Of a stretch of 64,000 bases of DNA, positions 29,138 through 40,520 are shown one piece after another. The DNA is from Pararhizobium gei (GTDB lineage Bacteria; Pseudomonadota; Alphaproteobacteria; Rhizobiales; Rhizobiaceae), in NCBI RefSeq assembly GCF_029223885.1, contig NZ_CP119409.1, positions 584,001 to 648,000 on the forward strand. Reading direction: 5' to 3'. Positions within the stretch are counted from its first letter, which is position 1. The number at the start of each line of letters is the position of its first letter. A model generated the notes under the pieces. The model did not search any database, was not told the DNA's origin, and saw nothing but the letters and a program-made list of their open reading frames with translations. The position numbers and the translations under genes are program-made.

Positions 29138-29812
29138 TTGTCTTCCATATCGTCGCCGGTCTTCGGCAAGAAATATTCCGCATTCCTGTTCGATATGGAT
29201 GGAACGCTCCTGACGTCGATCGAAGCTGCCGAACGCGTCTGGGGCCGTTGGGCCAAGAGCCACGGTCTCGATGTCGAAACCTTCCTGCCCACAATGCACG
29301 GCAAGCGCGGTGTCGATACGATCCGCCAGCTGGGGCTTCCGGGTGTCGATCCGGAAGTGGAATCAGCGATCATCTGCCAGGGCGAGATCGAAGATGTCGA
29401 AGGCGTGAAGCCGATCCCGGGCGCTATCGAGTTCTTGAAAAGTCTGCCGCCAGAGCGCTGGGCAATCGTTACCTCGTCGCCGCGGGAACTCGCCAAAGTG
29501 CGCATCGCTGCTGCCGGATTGCCTGAACCCCGGTTCATCGTGATCGCCGAGGACGTGTCGCGCGGCAAGCCCAGCCCCGAATGCTTCCTTCTTGGCGCAA
29601 AGCGGGTCGGCTTCGATGCGAAACATTGCCTCGTGTTCGAAGACGTCGCGGCTGGCATTCTTGCCGGAGAGGGCGCAGGCGCCGATGTCATGGTGATTAC
29701 TGCCACCCATACGCATCCGCTCGAAACCGCACACCCTAAAATTCCGGGCTATATCGGCATCGGGGTCGATATCGACGAAAACGGCGACCTGACGCTGGTC
29801 GATCGCCGTTGA
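29138..29812 (+). CDS. HAD-superfamily sugar/glycerol phosphatase-like hydrolase
   Basis: About 224 residues of a subclass IA HAD phosphatase. The catalytic FDMDGTLL motif (nucleophile and acid/base Asp) is near residues 17-24, VTSSPRE supplies the motif II Ser/Thr, GKPSPECF the motif III Lys, and VFEDVAAGILAGEGAGADV motif IV. It resembles glycerol-3-phosphate/2-deoxyglucose-6-phosphate phosphatases; substrate unknown. No ATG is available before the motif; two TTG codons lie at 29132 and 29138, and 29138 is preferred because AGAGGAG ends seven bases earlier whereas it directly abuts 29132. Confidence 0.87.
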   Translation: MSSISSPVFGKKYSAFLFDMDGTLLTSIEAAERVWGRWAKSHGLDVETFLPTMHGKRGVDTIRQLGLPGVDPEVESAIICQGEIEDVEGVKPIPGAIEFLKSLPPERWAIVTSSPRELAKVRIAAAGLPEPRFIVIAEDVSRGKPSPECFLLGAKRVGFDAKHCLVFEDVAAGILAGEGAGADVMVITATHTHPLETAHPKIPGYIGIGVDIDENGDLTLVDRR

Positions 29813-29830
29813 CGGTTCGCTGGATGTCTA

Positions 29831-31414
29831 TCAGGCCGCCTTGGCGACGTGATATTCCTTGATGGCGACCATCTTGATGGCCGGATAGCGTTCTGCCTCA
29901 TAGCGCAGCGAAAACGAATCCTGCGCCAGAAATACCGGGTCGCCATCCAGATCGCGGGCGATATCGCCGCGCCGGGCGGTGACGAACTTGTCGAGGTCGG
30001 CCTGCTGGTCGGCCGAAATCCAGCGGCAGACCGAGAAACGGGCGACCTCGAAGGACACGGGCAAGCCATATTCCGATTGCAGGCGCTCTTTCAGCACGTC
30101 GAGCTGAAGCGCGCCGACGACGCCGACGATGGCGGGTGACCCGTCCTCGGGCGAGAACAACTGCACCACGCCTTCTTCGGCCATCTGCTGCAGCGCTTCC
30201 TTCAGCTTTTTCGCCTTCATCGCGTCTTCCAGCCGCACGCGGCGGAGGATTTCCGGCGAGAAGTTGGGAACCCCCTGGAACACCAGCTGTTCGCCCTCGG
30301 TCAACGTGTCACCGATCCTAAGCGTGCCATGATTGGGAATGCCCACGACGTCGCCCGCATAGGCGGTGTCCGCCAGTTGGCGCTGCGAGGCAAAGAAAAA
30401 CTGCGGAGCGCTAAGGCCGAGCTGCTTGCCGGTGCGCGACAGCCGCGCCTTCATGCCGCGCTCCAGCTTGCCAGAGCAGACGCGGGCGAAAGCGATGCGG
30501 TCACGGTGGTTCGGGTCCATGTTCGCCTGGATCTTGAAGACGAAGGCCGTCATTTTTTCGTCGGTGGCGTGAACCGTGCGAATATCCGCCACCTGGTCGC
30601 GCGGCGGCGGCGCAAAATCGCCCAGCGCGTCGATGAGGTCACGCACACCATAATTGCGCAGCGCTGAGCCGAAAAAGACCGGCGTCATATGGCCTTCGAG
30701 AAAGGCCTTGCGATTGAAAGGCCGGCAGGCTTCGATCGCCAGTTCCGTCTCATCGATGAAGGTCTTGCGCTCGTTCTCGGGCAGGCGATCGGCGACAGCC
30801 TGCGGACCGTTGACCTTCAGCGCCTCGACCTGCGTGTCGTTGCCGCGCACCGAATTCTCGGCGAGATAGTAGGAGCCGCAGAAGGATTTCGACCGGCCGA
30901 TCGGCCAGGTGATCGGCGCGCAATCGAGCGCTAGCTTTTCCTCGACTTCATCGAGAATTTCGAAGGGATCGCGGCTTTCGCGGTCCATTTTGTTGATGAA
31001 GGTAATGATCGGGATATCGCGCATGCGGCAGACTTCGAACAGCTTCAATGTCCGCGGCTCGATGCCCTTGGCAGCATCGATGACCATGACCGCCGCATCC
31101 ACGGCCGTCAGTGTCCGATAGGTGTCGTCGGCAAAATCTTCGTGCCCGGGCGTGTCGAGAATATTGAAGACATTGCCGCCGTACTCGAAGGTCATCACCG
31201 ACGTGACGACCGAAATGCCGCGCTCGCGCTCGATCTTCATCCAGTCGGAGCGCGTCTGGATCCTGTCTTTCTTTGCCTTCACCTCGCCGGCAAGCTGGAT
31301 CGCGCCGCCGAACAAAAGCAGTTTTTCGGTCAAGGTTGTCTTGCCCGCGTCCGGATGTGCGATAATAGCAAAGGTGCGGCGGCGGGATACCGCCTCGGCG
31401 AGACTTTCGGCCAT
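29831..31414 (-). CDS. prfC: Peptide chain release factor 3
   Basis: A 527-residue GTPase that recycles RF1/RF2 from the ribosome after termination. G1 is AHPDAGKTT near residues 20-28, the switch region has [17 protein letters not shown]3 is DTPGHEDF and G4 NKMD. Length equals E. coli RF3. The start at 31414 gives the typical [21 protein letters not shown]; an upstream ATG is less likely. It is convergent with the HAD gene and divergent from dut. Confidence 0.97.
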   Translation of the reverse strand: MAESLAEAVSRRRTFAIIAHPDAGKTTLTEKLLLFGGAIQLAGEVKAKKDRIQTRSDWMKIERERGISVVTSVMTFEYGGNVFNILDTPGHEDFADDTYRTLTAVDAAVMVIDAAKGIEPRTLKLFEVCRMRDIPIITFINKMDRESRDPFEILDEVEEKLALDCAPITWPIGRSKSFCGSYYLAENSVRGNDTQVEALKVNGPQAVADRLPENERKTFIDETELAIEACRPFNRKAFLEGHMTPVFFGSALRNYGVRDLIDALGDFAPPPRDQVADIRTVHATDEKMTAFVFKIQANMDPNHRDRIAFARVCSGKLERGMKARLSRTGKQLGLSAPQFFFASQRQLADTAYAGDVVGIPNHGTLRIGDTLTEGEQLVFQGVPNFSPEILRRVRLEDAMKAKKLKEALQQMAEEGVVQLFSPEDGSPAIVGVVGALQLDVLKERLQSEYGLPVSFEVARFSVCRWISADQQADLDKFVTARRGDIARDLDGDPVFLAQDSFSLRYEAERYPAIKMVAIKEYHVAKAA

Positions 31415-31510
31415 GATGTCAATCCTGTGAATTGCCGCGTATGTAGCGGAGCCGTGGATAACTTGCAATTCGCATTGACTGGGCCGCGGCTTGAATTGCT
31501 AAGGAGAGGC

Positions 31511-31981
31511 ATGACCCATCCATCGCAGACACGCCCCGACCTCCGCCTTGTTCGCCTGCCGAACGCAGAAGGCATCGATCTTCCTGCCTACGAGACCGCA
31601 GGCGCAGCCGGCATGGATGTCCGGGCGGCGGTCCCGGCCGATCGGCCGCTGTTGCTTGGGCCCGGCAAGCGGGCATTGGTCCCGACAGGCTTCATCTTCG
31701 AGATTCCGGCCGGCTATGAAGCGCAGATTCGCCCGCGTTCGGGGTTGGCTTTCAAGCACGGCATTACCTGCCTCAACACGCCAGGCACGATCGACAGCGA
31801 TTATCGGGGCGAGGTGAAGGTTATGCTGGTCAATCTTGGTGACGAGGATTTCGTCATCGAGCGCGGCATGCGCATCGCCCAGATGGTGATAGCGCCCGTG
31901 ACGCAGGTTTGTGTCCGCGAAGTTGCGGCGGTTGGCGAAACTCAGCGCGGTGCCGGCGGGTTCGGCTCGACGGGCGTTTAG
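31511..31981 (+). CDS. dut: dUTP diphosphatase
   Basis: A 156-residue trimeric dUTPase converting dUTP to dUMP and pyrophosphate. The five motifs are visible: AGMDVRA (about 33-39), [11 protein letters not shown] (about 74-84), [17 protein letters not shown] (about 92-108), [10 protein letters not shown] (about 119-128) and the C-terminal P-loop-like [10 protein letters not shown]. The ATG at 31511 follows AAGGAGAGGC; in this genome group dut often follows coaBC, but here other genes lie between. Confidence 0.97.
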   Translation: MTHPSQTRPDLRLVRLPNAEGIDLPAYETAGAAGMDVRAAVPADRPLLLGPGKRALVPTGFIFEIPAGYEAQIRPRSGLAFKHGITCLNTPGTIDSDYRGEVKVMLVNLGDEDFVIERGMRIAQMVIAPVTQVCVREVAAVGETQRGAGGFGSTGV

Positions 31982-32037
31982 CGGGGATAGTGGCCTCACC
32001 AGGCCTGTGTGGTGTCCCGATCAGGACTTCAGATCGC

Positions 32038-32496
32038 CTACCGGCCAAGGGTCAAGGGCGGCAATCGGCGCTTTACCGGCGATGATTTGATGATGGACGT
32101 ATTGGTCTGGGCTCGCTCGGCGATACGGTCGAGAATGGTGTCCAGCTGTTCCATGTCCCTCACCAGCAGTTTGGCGATGAAGCAGTCGTCGCCGGTGACC
32201 TTGTCGCACTCCACAAATTCAGGCGTCTCCTGGATCATTTTTTCAACGATATGGAGCATGCCGGGCATCGGGCGCACCCGAACGATCGCCTGAAGTCCAT
32301 AGCCGAGCGCCGCCGGGTTGATACCGATGGTGAAGCCCGTGATGATGCCGCGGTCTTCCAGACGCCGCAACCGATCGGCGGTGCTGGGCGAGGAAAGACC
32401 GGCTTCCTGCGCAAGGTCCTTCAGCGAGATGCGCGCATTGACGGAAAGAAGGTCGAGTAGGCGGCGGTCGAGATCGTCAAGCAAGCAAGCCTCCAC
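32038..32496 (-). CDS. Lrp/AsnC-family regulator
   Basis: A 152-residue regulator with an N-terminal AsnC helix-turn-helix (LDDLDRRLLDLLSVNARISL then LSSPSTADRLRRLED, about residues 6-47) and a C-terminal RAM/ligand-binding domain (about 65-140). It is divergent from an EamA exporter with direct repeats between them, so local regulation of the exporter is likely. The ligand, probably an amino acid, is not known. Confidence 0.93.
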   Translation of the reverse strand: MEACLLDDLDRRLLDLLSVNARISLKDLAQEAGLSSPSTADRLRRLEDRGIITGFTIGINPAALGYGLQAIVRVRPMPGMLHIVEKMIQETPEFVECDKVTGDDCFIAKLLVRDMEQLDTILDRIAERAQTNTSIIKSSPVKRRLPPLTLGR

Positions 32497-32512
32497 AAGG
32501 AAATTTCTTCAA

Positions 32513-32554
32513 TTTGCCTTCCATGATGAGGGAAGATAACGGGTTTGCCTTCCA
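32513..32554. promoter_or_regulatory. Paired direct repeats between lrp-like gene and eamA
   Basis: TTTGCCTTCCA occurs at 32513-32523 and again at 32544-32554, 31 bases apart, close to three helical turns, which would put both on the same DNA face. They lie in the divergent promoter of the Lrp-type regulator and the exporter. GGGAAG between them is complementary to the CTTCC core. Operator function is inferred. Confidence 0.5.
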
Positions 32555-32618
32555 AAATCCATATATCTAGCCGTCACGCCGGATTATTCTCTCATCTGGT
32601 TCAAATTGAGGGAACAAT

Positions 32619-33515
32619 ATGGAAAAGGATATCAGAACCGGCGGCATCGAGATGACGGCTGCCATGCTGATTTCAGGCACGATCGGATGGTTCGTGCTGA
32701 TGTCGGGGCAACCCGTAATCGACGTCGTGCTGTGGCGGTGCCTGTTCGGGGCTCTGTCGCTTCTGATCGTCTGCGCTTGTCTCGGCCATTTTCGCGCCGG
32801 TCTGCTCACATGGCGGTTGCTGGGCTTCGCCGCTCTCGGTGGCGTCGCCATCGTCGTCAACTGGCTGCTTTTGTTCGGCGCCTATGCGCGGTCGTCGATT
32901 TCGATTGCGACAATGGTCTATAACACGCAGCCCTTCATGCTGCTGGCCATCGGGGGATTGTTCTTCGGGGAGAAGATTACCGCCGCGAAGCTTGCCTGGC
33001 TCGGCGTCGCCTTTGCCGGCATGGTCGCGATCATCGACGCGAAACCGGCCGGCGATATCAGCGGCAGCGACTATCTGACGGGAATTGCCATGGCTTTGGC
33101 CGCGGCATTTTTCTATGCGCTTGCAGCCCTGGTCGCCAAACGACTGAAGGGCACGCCGCCGCATCTCATTGCGCTGATTCAGGTGGTTACCGGCCTTCTG
33201 ATGCTGGCGCCCTTCGCCGGCGCCTCCGGCCTGCCGGACACGGCCTATCAATGGGCCTTGCTGGTCGCCATGGGCGCTGTTCATACCGGGCTGATGTATA
33301 GTCTGCTCTACAGCGCGATCCAGAAGCTTCCGACGCATCTGACGGGGGCGCTTTCCTTCATCTATCCTGTCGCCGCCCTTGCGGTCGACCGCATCGCATT
33401 TGGCCACCAACTGCAACCGGTGCAGCTCCTCGGCTCCGCTTCAATCCTGATCGCGGCGGCGGGCATGACATTCGGCTGGACCTTCTCTCGCCGGGTGAAA
33501 CATCAGGCCAGCTGA
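32619..33515 (+). CDS. EamA-family (DMT) metabolite exporter
   Basis: A 298-residue inner-membrane transporter with about ten hydrophobic segments in two EamA repeats (about residues 12-140 and 155-290). The FIYPVAALAVD stretch with conserved Pro near the end is typical. Family members export amino acids or other small metabolites. The divergent Lrp-type regulator suggests an amino-acid-like substrate, by context only. A GAGGGAACAAT stretch precedes the start. Confidence 0.88.
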   Translation: MEKDIRTGGIEMTAAMLISGTIGWFVLMSGQPVIDVVLWRCLFGALSLLIVCACLGHFRAGLLTWRLLGFAALGGVAIVVNWLLLFGAYARSSISIATMVYNTQPFMLLAIGGLFFGEKITAAKLAWLGVAFAGMVAIIDAKPAGDISGSDYLTGIAMALAAAFFYALAALVAKRLKGTPPHLIALIQVVTGLLMLAPFAGASGLPDTAYQWALLVAMGAVHTGLMYSLLYSAIQKLPTHLTGALSFIYPVAALAVDRIAFGHQLQPVQLLGSASILIAAAGMTFGWTFSRRVKHQAS

Positions 33516-33614
33516 AACATGGTCGGCGACGGCTTCCACCATGGAACCGGCCGCAGGCACGATCAATGAATTGACGGAAAGACTGGTCGCAAACGCAGCC
33601 CAAATCGCCGCCCC

Positions 33615-33676
33615 GCGCTACCCGGAAAAATCGTCCTTCGCAGGCCGGTTCCGCGACAGATTTTTCCGGGTAGCGC
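33615..33676. repeat. Perfect 18-base inverted repeat upstream of cysK
   Basis: Arms at 33615-33632 and 33659-33676 are exact reverse complements, spaced by 26 bases; each arm contains CTACCCGGAAAAAT or its complement. It lies in the 238-base gap between the exporter and cysK, which holds no gene I can support. It could be a transcription stop for the exporter or a dispersed palindromic repeat unit. Confidence 0.85.
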
Positions 33677-33753
33677 AGGCAGCCGGAGAACGGCGCTCTG
33701 GCAAGCTTGCGGCTTTGATCCTATCCTGACGGCAACTGGAAAGGGAGAGCACC

Positions 33754-34722
33754 ATGTCAGATCAGCGCAAGCCCGGCCGCGGCCGCGTCTATTCTTCTAT
33801 CACGGAGACCATCGGCGATACGCCGATCGTTCGCCTCGACAAGCTGGCGAAGGAACATGACGTCAAGGCGCATCTCCTCGCAAAGCTGGAATTCTTCAAT
33901 CCGATCGCCTCCGTCAAGGACCGCATCGGCGTCGCGATGATCGAATCGCTGGAAGCGCAGGGCAAGATCACGCCCGGCAGCACTACCCTAATCGAGCCGA
34001 CCTCCGGCAATACCGGCATCGCGCTTGCCTTCGCCGCCGCCGCCAAGGGATACAAGCTGATCCTCACCATGCCGGAAACCATGTCGGTCGAGCGGCGCAA
34101 GATGCTTGCACTGCTCGGCGCGGAACTCGTTCTCACCGAAGGCCCGAAGGGAATGAAAGGCGCCATCGCCAAGGCCGAGGAACTGGCCGCCGCCCTGCCC
34201 GACGCCATTATTCCCCAGCAATTCGAAAATCCGGCCAATCCCGAAATCCACCGCAAGACGACGGCCGAGGAAATCTGGAACGACACGGACGGCACCATCG
34301 ATATCCTCGTCTCCGGCATTGGCACCGGAGGCACGATCACCGGTGCCGGGCAGGTGCTCAAGGGTCGTAAGCCTTCGATCAAGGTGATTGCCGTCGAGCC
34401 TGAGGAATCTCCGGTTCTCTCGGGCGGCGCGCCCGGACCCCACAAGATCCAGGGGATCGGCGCCGGTTTTGCGCCGGCCATTCTCGACACCACGATCTAT
34501 GACGAGGTGGTCACGGTTTCCAGCGCCGAAGCCATCGAAACGGCCCGCCACGTGGCGCGTCTGGAAGGAGTACCGGTCGGGATTTCATCGGGCGCGGCCC
34601 TGAAGGCTGCCATCAAGGTCGGCCAGCGGCCGGAAAACGAAGGCAAGACCATCGTCGTGATCATTCCATCCTTTGCCGAGCGCTATCTTTCGACAGCTCT
34701 TTTTGAAGGCCTGGGCGGCTGA
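33754..34722 (+). CDS. cysK: Cysteine synthase A
   Basis: A 322-residue PLP enzyme that makes cysteine from O-acetylserine and sulfide. The PLP lysine is in [11 protein letters not shown] near residue 54; the substrate loop TSGNTGIAL is near 83-91 and the phosphate-binding [10 protein letters not shown] near 188-197. [17 protein letters not shown] is a CysK signature. Start is set by AAAGGGAGAG. Confidence 0.97.
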   Translation: MSDQRKPGRGRVYSSITETIGDTPIVRLDKLAKEHDVKAHLLAKLEFFNPIASVKDRIGVAMIESLEAQGKITPGSTTLIEPTSGNTGIALAFAAAAKGYKLILTMPETMSVERRKMLALLGAELVLTEGPKGMKGAIAKAEELAAALPDAIIPQQFENPANPEIHRKTTAEEIWNDTDGTIDILVSGIGTGGTITGAGQVLKGRKPSIKVIAVEPEESPVLSGGAPGPHKIQGIGAGFAPAILDTTIYDEVVTVSSAEAIETARHVARLEGVPVGISSGAALKAAIKVGQRPENEGKTIVVIIPSFAERYLSTALFEGLGG

Positions 34723-34759
34723 GCTTTCGCGGACCCCCAGCTCGGTAAAGCACGCGGGT

Positions 34760-34782
34760 CGCCGGGATAACCTGTCCCGGCG
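34760..34782. terminator. Hairpin between convergent cysK and comM
   Basis: CGCCGGGA, seven bases, TCCCGGCG forms a perfect stem between the cysK stop (34722) and the comM stop (34787). There is no clear T run, so terminator activity is only likely from position. Confidence 0.45.
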
Positions 34783-34786
34783 TTCA

Positions 34787-36319
34787 TCACGCCGCCGCCG
34801 TCAGCCGCTCGCCGGCAATCCGGTAGGAAATCGCTTCCGCCAGATGGATACGCCCGACGGTGGTCTTCTCGTCGAGATCGGCGAGCGTGCGCGCAACCTT
34901 CAGGATGCGGTGATAACCGCGAGCGGAAAATTTCATCTTTTCCGCAGCGTCCCTAAGCAACTGCAGACCGCCTGTATCGAGATCGGCAATCTTTTCGATC
35001 ATGGCGGTCGAGCATCGGGCATTGCTCAGGATCTGCGGCATGCCGAAGGCAATGAACCGATCAATCTGGATCTCACGGGCACGGGCAACCCGCCGGGCGA
35101 CGACGGCGCTCGGTTCGGCCGGCGCGGGACGAATAAGGTCTGCGGCACTGACGGAAGGCACGTCGATACGGATGTCGATCCGGTCCATCAGCGGGCCGGA
35201 GATACGGCCCTGATAATCGGCAACGCAGCGCGGTCCGCGGGCGCAGCTATGGCCCGGCTCGCCTGCCATGCCGCAGCGGCAGGGATTCATCGCCGCCACG
35301 AGCTGGATGGCGGCCGGATAGGTGACGCGGTGGTTGGCGCGGGCGATGATACATTCAGCGGTTTCGAGCGGCTGGCGCAGCGCGTCCAGAACCTGCGGCG
35401 TGAACTCCGGAAACTCATCGAGAAAGAGAACGCCATTATGGGCGAGCGAGGCCTCGCCCGGCTTGGCACGCAATCCGCCGCCGATCATTGCTGCCATTGT
35501 CGCCGAATGATGCGGTGTCCGGAACGGGCGCCGGTCCGACAGCTTGCCGCCCGGGAGTTGTCCGGCGATGGAATGGATCATCGAGACTTCGAGCAGTTCG
35601 GACGGCGACAGCGGCGGCAAAATGGAGGGCAGGCGGGCGGCGAGCATCGATTTCCCGGAGCCTGGCGGTCCAACCATCAGCAGGTTGTGATTTCCGGCAG
35701 CTGCGACTTCAAGCGCCCGCTTGGCGCTTTCCTGTCCCTTGATATCGGCAAGATCGGGCATGTTGGCGGGCGTCGCACGAATGGCCGGTTCCGGACGGGA
35801 CAGGACTTGCGTCCCGCGAAAATGATTGGCCAGCGCAATCAGGCTGCGCGGCGCCAGAATGTCGATCTCCGCACCCGCCCAGGCGGCTTCCGCGCCGCTG
35901 TCAGACGGGCAGATCAGACCTTTGCCAAGGGAATTGGCGCCGATGGCGGCCGGCAGCGCACCGGCAACGGCTGCAATGGTGCCATCGAGATTAAGCTCGC
36001 CGATCACCACGTAACCGCCCAGAGCGTCCGCGGGGATGGCACCCAGCGCCGCCATCAGGCCGAGCGCTATGGCAAGATCGAAATGACTGCCCTCTTTCGG
36101 GAGATCCGCAGGGGCCAGGTTGACCGTGACCTTCTTGGCTGGAAGAGACAATCCGGACGCGTGCAATGCCGCCTGAACGCGCTCCCGACTTTCGGCGACG
36201 GCCTTGTCCGGCAGACCGACAATCTGCATTCCGACCTTGCCGGGTGCAATCATCACCTGAACGTCGACCGGTAGGCCCTCTATCCCCTGAAACGCAACCG
36301 TACTGACACGCGCGACCAT
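34787..36319 (-). CDS. comM: YifB/ComM family Mg-chelatase-like AAA ATPase
   Basis: A 510-residue protein: an N-terminal Lon-like ChlI domain (about 20-140), an AAA+ core with Walker A GPPGSGKSM near residues 219-227 and LFLDEFPEF as Walker B, and a C-terminal Mg-chelatase domain. The CRCGMAG and CARGPRC cysteine cluster is a family feature. ComM homologues are branch-migration helicases in natural transformation of some bacteria; its role in rhizobia is not established. The start at 36319 follows AAGAGGGG; the open frame extends further upstream without support. Confidence 0.94.
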   Translation of the reverse strand: MVARVSTVAFQGIEGLPVDVQVMIAPGKVGMQIVGLPDKAVAESRERVQAALHASGLSLPAKKVTVNLAPADLPKEGSHFDLAIALGLMAALGAIPADALGGYVVIGELNLDGTIAAVAGALPAAIGANSLGKGLICPSDSGAEAAWAGAEIDILAPRSLIALANHFRGTQVLSRPEPAIRATPANMPDLADIKGQESAKRALEVAAAGNHNLLMVGPPGSGKSMLAARLPSILPPLSPSELLEVSMIHSIAGQLPGGKLSDRRPFRTPHHSATMAAMIGGGLRAKPGEASLAHNGVLFLDEFPEFTPQVLDALRQPLETAECIIARANHRVTYPAAIQLVAAMNPCRCGMAGEPGHSCARGPRCVADYQGRISGPLMDRIDIRIDVPSVSAADLIRPAPAEPSAVVARRVARAREIQIDRFIAFGMPQILSNARCSTAMIEKIADLDTGGLQLLRDAAEKMKFSARGYHRILKVARTLADLDEKTTVGRIHLAEAISYRIAGERLTAAA

Positions 36320-36538
36320 GATTGCCCCTCTTGCCGCGGCAGAGCGCCATGCCCTGTGGCCACAACCGCTCGGGTTGCACGAGAAAATCTTGCACGGTTT
36401 CGGGAATAAAACAAGAACAATTATCGAACGAATACGCGCTTTATGATTGGCAGGGTTGCAGCAGGTTGCATTTTGCGAACGAAGCAGAACAACCGTGAAC
36501 ACAGAGCGGTTGCAGGCCTGCCTGGCCCGGACAGGTCC

Positions 36539-37486
36539 TTAGCTGCGTTTGCGTTCGATGGCATCCCAGAGCAGCGCGGCGATGTCGGCGCCACCGAACT
36601 TCTTGACTTCGCGGATGCCCGTCGGCGAGGTGACGTTGATTTCGGTCATGACGTCGCCGATCACGTCGATACCGACAAGCAGGAAGCCGCGTTCCCGAAG
36701 CGCCGGGCCGATGCGGGCGCAGATCTCCTTTTCCCGCGTGGTCAGTTCCGTCGGCATCGGCGTTCCCCCGGCGTGCATGTTGGAGCGCGCGTCATGCTCC
36801 GCCGGCACGCGGTTGATCGCGCCGACCGGCTCGCCGTCGATCAGGATGATGCGTTTGTCGCCCTTGCGGACCGCCGGCAGATATTCCTGCGCGATGAAGG
36901 GCTCGCGAAACATCTGTCCGAACATTTCCAGCAAGGAAGACATATTGCGGTCGTCGCGGGTCGAGTGAAAGACGCCGGCGCCCCCGTTGCCGTAGAGCGG
37001 TTTCAGGATGATGTCGCCCATCTCGGCGCGGAAACTGGCGATCTCGGCGGGGTCGCGGGTAATCAGGGTCTTCGGCATCAGGTCAGGAAATTCGGTGACG
37101 AAGATCTTTTCCGGCGAATTGCGCACCCAGGCAGGATCGTTGACAACAAGCGTCTTCGGGTGGATGCGCTCCAGCAGGTGGGTCGAGGTGATATAGGACA
37201 TATCGAAGGGCGGATCCTGGCGGAGAAGCACGACATCCATAGTCGACAGGTCGATGCGCTCTGCCTCGCCCAGCTTATAGTGATCGCCTTTCACATCGCG
37301 CAGCGTCATCGGCTGAACTGTGGCGAAAACCTTGCCATCGCGAAGGGAAAGCTGGCCTGGCGTGTAGTGAAACAATTTGTAGCCGCGCGCCTGCGCTTCG
37401 AGGCTCATGGCGAAAGTCGAGTCGCCCGCGATATTGATACCCGAGACGTGATCCATCTGGATCGCGACGTTCACGATGTTCGCCAT
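36539..37486 (-). CDS. gshB: Glutathione synthetase
   Basis: A 315-residue ATP-grasp ligase joining gamma-glutamylcysteine and glycine. N-terminal [33 protein letters not shown] near residues 78-88, the ATP-grasp [12 protein letters not shown] and the C-terminal [19 protein letters not shown] are all present. Length matches E. coli GshB. It starts just after an AGGAAA stretch. Confidence 0.97.
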   Translation of the reverse strand: MANIVNVAIQMDHVSGINIAGDSTFAMSLEAQARGYKLFHYTPGQLSLRDGKVFATVQPMTLRDVKGDHYKLGEAERIDLSTMDVVLLRQDPPFDMSYITSTHLLERIHPKTLVVNDPAWVRNSPEKIFVTEFPDLMPKTLITRDPAEIASFRAEMGDIILKPLYGNGGAGVFHSTRDDRNMSSLLEMFGQMFREPFIAQEYLPAVRKGDKRIILIDGEPVGAINRVPAEHDARSNMHAGGTPMPTELTTREKEICARIGPALRERGFLLVGIDVIGDVMTEINVTSPTGIREVKKFGGADIAALLWDAIERKRS

Positions 37487-37577
37487 GTTTTCTTTCCTCA
37501 TTCGCAAAGCCCGCCACATGTAGAATGCGGGCTGGGCTTAGGCAAGGGAGTCGGGGCTAAGGCCGACTGATCCCCTG

Positions 37578-38707
<1,130 letters not shown>

Positions 38708-38711
<4 letters not shown>

Positions 38712-39556
38712 TTCTCCGTTTCGGTGAGGCCGCGGATGAACAGCCGCTGCATCAGCATGACAATCGCGACCGGGGGCAGCATGGCGAGCACCGCACCGGC
38801 CATCACGAGGTTCCACTGGATTTCGCCGTCCTGCACGGCCACCATCCGCTTCATGCCCATCATCAGCGTGTAGTAGCCGAGGTCCGTGGTGACGAGCACC
38901 GGCCAGAGATACTGGATCCAGCCATAGATGAAGAGGATGACGAACAGCGCCGCGATGTTGGTCTGGCTGAGCGGCAGGAGGATATCGCGGAAGAACTTCA
39001 TCGGCCCGGCGCCATCGACACGCGACGCTTCGAGCATTTCTTCCGGCACGGTCATGAAGAACTGGCGAAAGAGGAAGGTTGCCGTTGCCGATGCGATCAG
39101 CGGAATGGTGAGACCGGCCCAGGAGTTCAGCATGCCGAGATCGGCGACGATCTTGTAGGTCGGCATGATGCGCACCTCGACCGGCAGCATCAGCGTGATG
39201 AAGATGATCCAGAACGCCAGGAGCCGGAGGGGAAAGCGGAAATAGACGATCGCGAAGGCGGACAGGATAGAGATCGCGATCTTTCCAAAGGTGATGACGA
39301 GCGCCATGATCAGCGAGTTCATCGCCATCAGCGGGAAGGATGGCAGTCCGTTTGCAGCCGAGACATTGGTGAAGATGGCCGTGTAATTTTCCAGAAAATG
39401 GCTGCCCGGCAAAAGCGGCACGGCGCTGCTCATCAGCGTCTGGGCGTCATGGGTTGACGCCACGATCGCGACATAGACCGGAAACGCCACGATCAGAAAG
39501 CCTGATATCAGGAAGGCGTGGGTGAGAAAGGTCAGGAAGGGACGGTTTTCGACCAT
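38708..39556 (-). CDS. ugpE: sn-Glycerol-3-phosphate ABC permease UgpE
   Basis: A 282-residue inner-membrane permease with six hydrophobic segments. The EAA loop that contacts UgpC reads [26 protein letters not shown] (described, near residues 180-205). It lies between ugpA and ugpC with a 10-base gap and a 4-base overlap, so translation is coupled. Confidence 0.94.
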
Positions 39557-39566
39557 GGTGTGCTCC

Positions 39567-40451
39567 TCAGTACTGCACGCGGCGTTCCACGAAGCGGAAC
39601 TGGATGACTGTGAGGACCACGACGATCAGCATCAGCACGACGGACTGGGCTGCCGAAGAGCCGAGATTGAGACCGAGATAGCCGTCCTGGTAGACCTTGT
39701 AGACCAGAATATTGGTGGACTGCGCCGGTCCGCCCTGCGTGGTCGCGTCGACGATGCTGAACGTGTCGAACATGGTGTAGTTCACATTGATGATGAACAG
39801 GAAAAACGTCGTCGGCGACAGCAGCGGCAGGGAGATCGTGAAGAACCGCTTGATCGGACCAGAGCCATCGATGGCGGCGGCCTCCATTAGCGATTGCGGC
39901 ACGGATTGCAGTCCGGCGAGAAAGAACAGGAAATTGTAGGAAATCTGCTTCCAGGCGGCAGCGATGATCAGAAGGATCATTGCATGGGTGGGATTGAGAG
40001 TGTGATCCCAGCGAATGCCGAGCGATGCCAGGTAATAGGGCAGGATCCCCGTCGTGTTGTTGAACAGGAAGAACCACAGGATGCCGGCAATGACGGGGGC
40101 GACGGCGTAAGGCCAGACGAGCAGCGTCGTATAGACCTTGGCCGAGCGGGCAAGTCGATCGACGGCCACAGCAAAGAGCAGGCCAAGCCCCATGGAGATC
40201 ACCGTGACGGAAACGGCGAAGACGGCCGTGGTCATCAGCGATTGCAGATAGTTCGGGTCGAGAAACAGCCGTTTGTAATGGGTCAGGCCAACGAAGACCG
40301 TTGACATGCCGAAGGGGTCTTCGCGCTCGAACGAGGATTTGATGGCCTGCCCGGCCGGCCAGATGAAGAACACCAGCGTGATGATCAGCTGCGGCGCGAG
40401 CAGCAGATAGGGTAAAAGCCGGTTGTTGAAGGTGGAACGCTTGGTTTCCAT
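39567..40451 (-). CDS. ugpA: sn-Glycerol-3-phosphate ABC permease UgpA
   Basis: A 294-residue permease with six membrane segments; the EAA loop has LMEAAAIDGSGPIKRF near residues 191-206. The start at 40451 gives METKRSTFNNRLLPYLLLAPQ, usual for UgpA; upstream frame extension lacks support. It partners UgpE and follows ugpB after a 69-base gap with a strong hairpin. Confidence 0.94.
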   Translation of the reverse strand: METKRSTFNNRLLPYLLLAPQLIITLVFFIWPAGQAIKSSFEREDPFGMSTVFVGLTHYKRLFLDPNYLQSLMTTAVFAVSVTVISMGLGLLFAVAVDRLARSAKVYTTLLVWPYAVAPVIAGILWFFLFNNTTGILPYYLASLGIRWDHTLNPTHAMILLIIAAAWKQISYNFLFFLAGLQSVPQSLMEAAAIDGSGPIKRFFTISLPLLSPTTFFLFIINVNYTMFDTFSIVDATTQGGPAQSTNILVYKVYQDGYLGLNLGSSAAQSVVLMLIVVVLTVIQFRFVERRVQY

Positions 40452-40476
40452 GGTATTCCCGCAGGCTGAAATGCGA

Positions 40477-40503
40477 AGAGAGGGCCGGCTGGCGGCCCTC
40501 TCT
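40477..40503 (-). terminator. Hairpin between ugpB and ugpA
   Basis: AGAGAGGGCC, a seven-base loop, GGCCCTCTCT. It is a perfect 10-base stem in the ugpB-ugpA gap without a T run. Such hairpins after binding-protein genes usually protect the upstream mRNA or cause partial termination, so that more binding protein than permease is made; that role is inferred here. Confidence 0.6.
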
Positions 40504-40520
40504 CTCAAACGCGTCAGGCG

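Noticed and set aside
33541..33729. 62-residue plus-strand frame before cysK
   Set aside because: It is laid across the 18-base inverted repeat and lacks a ribosome site or known family.
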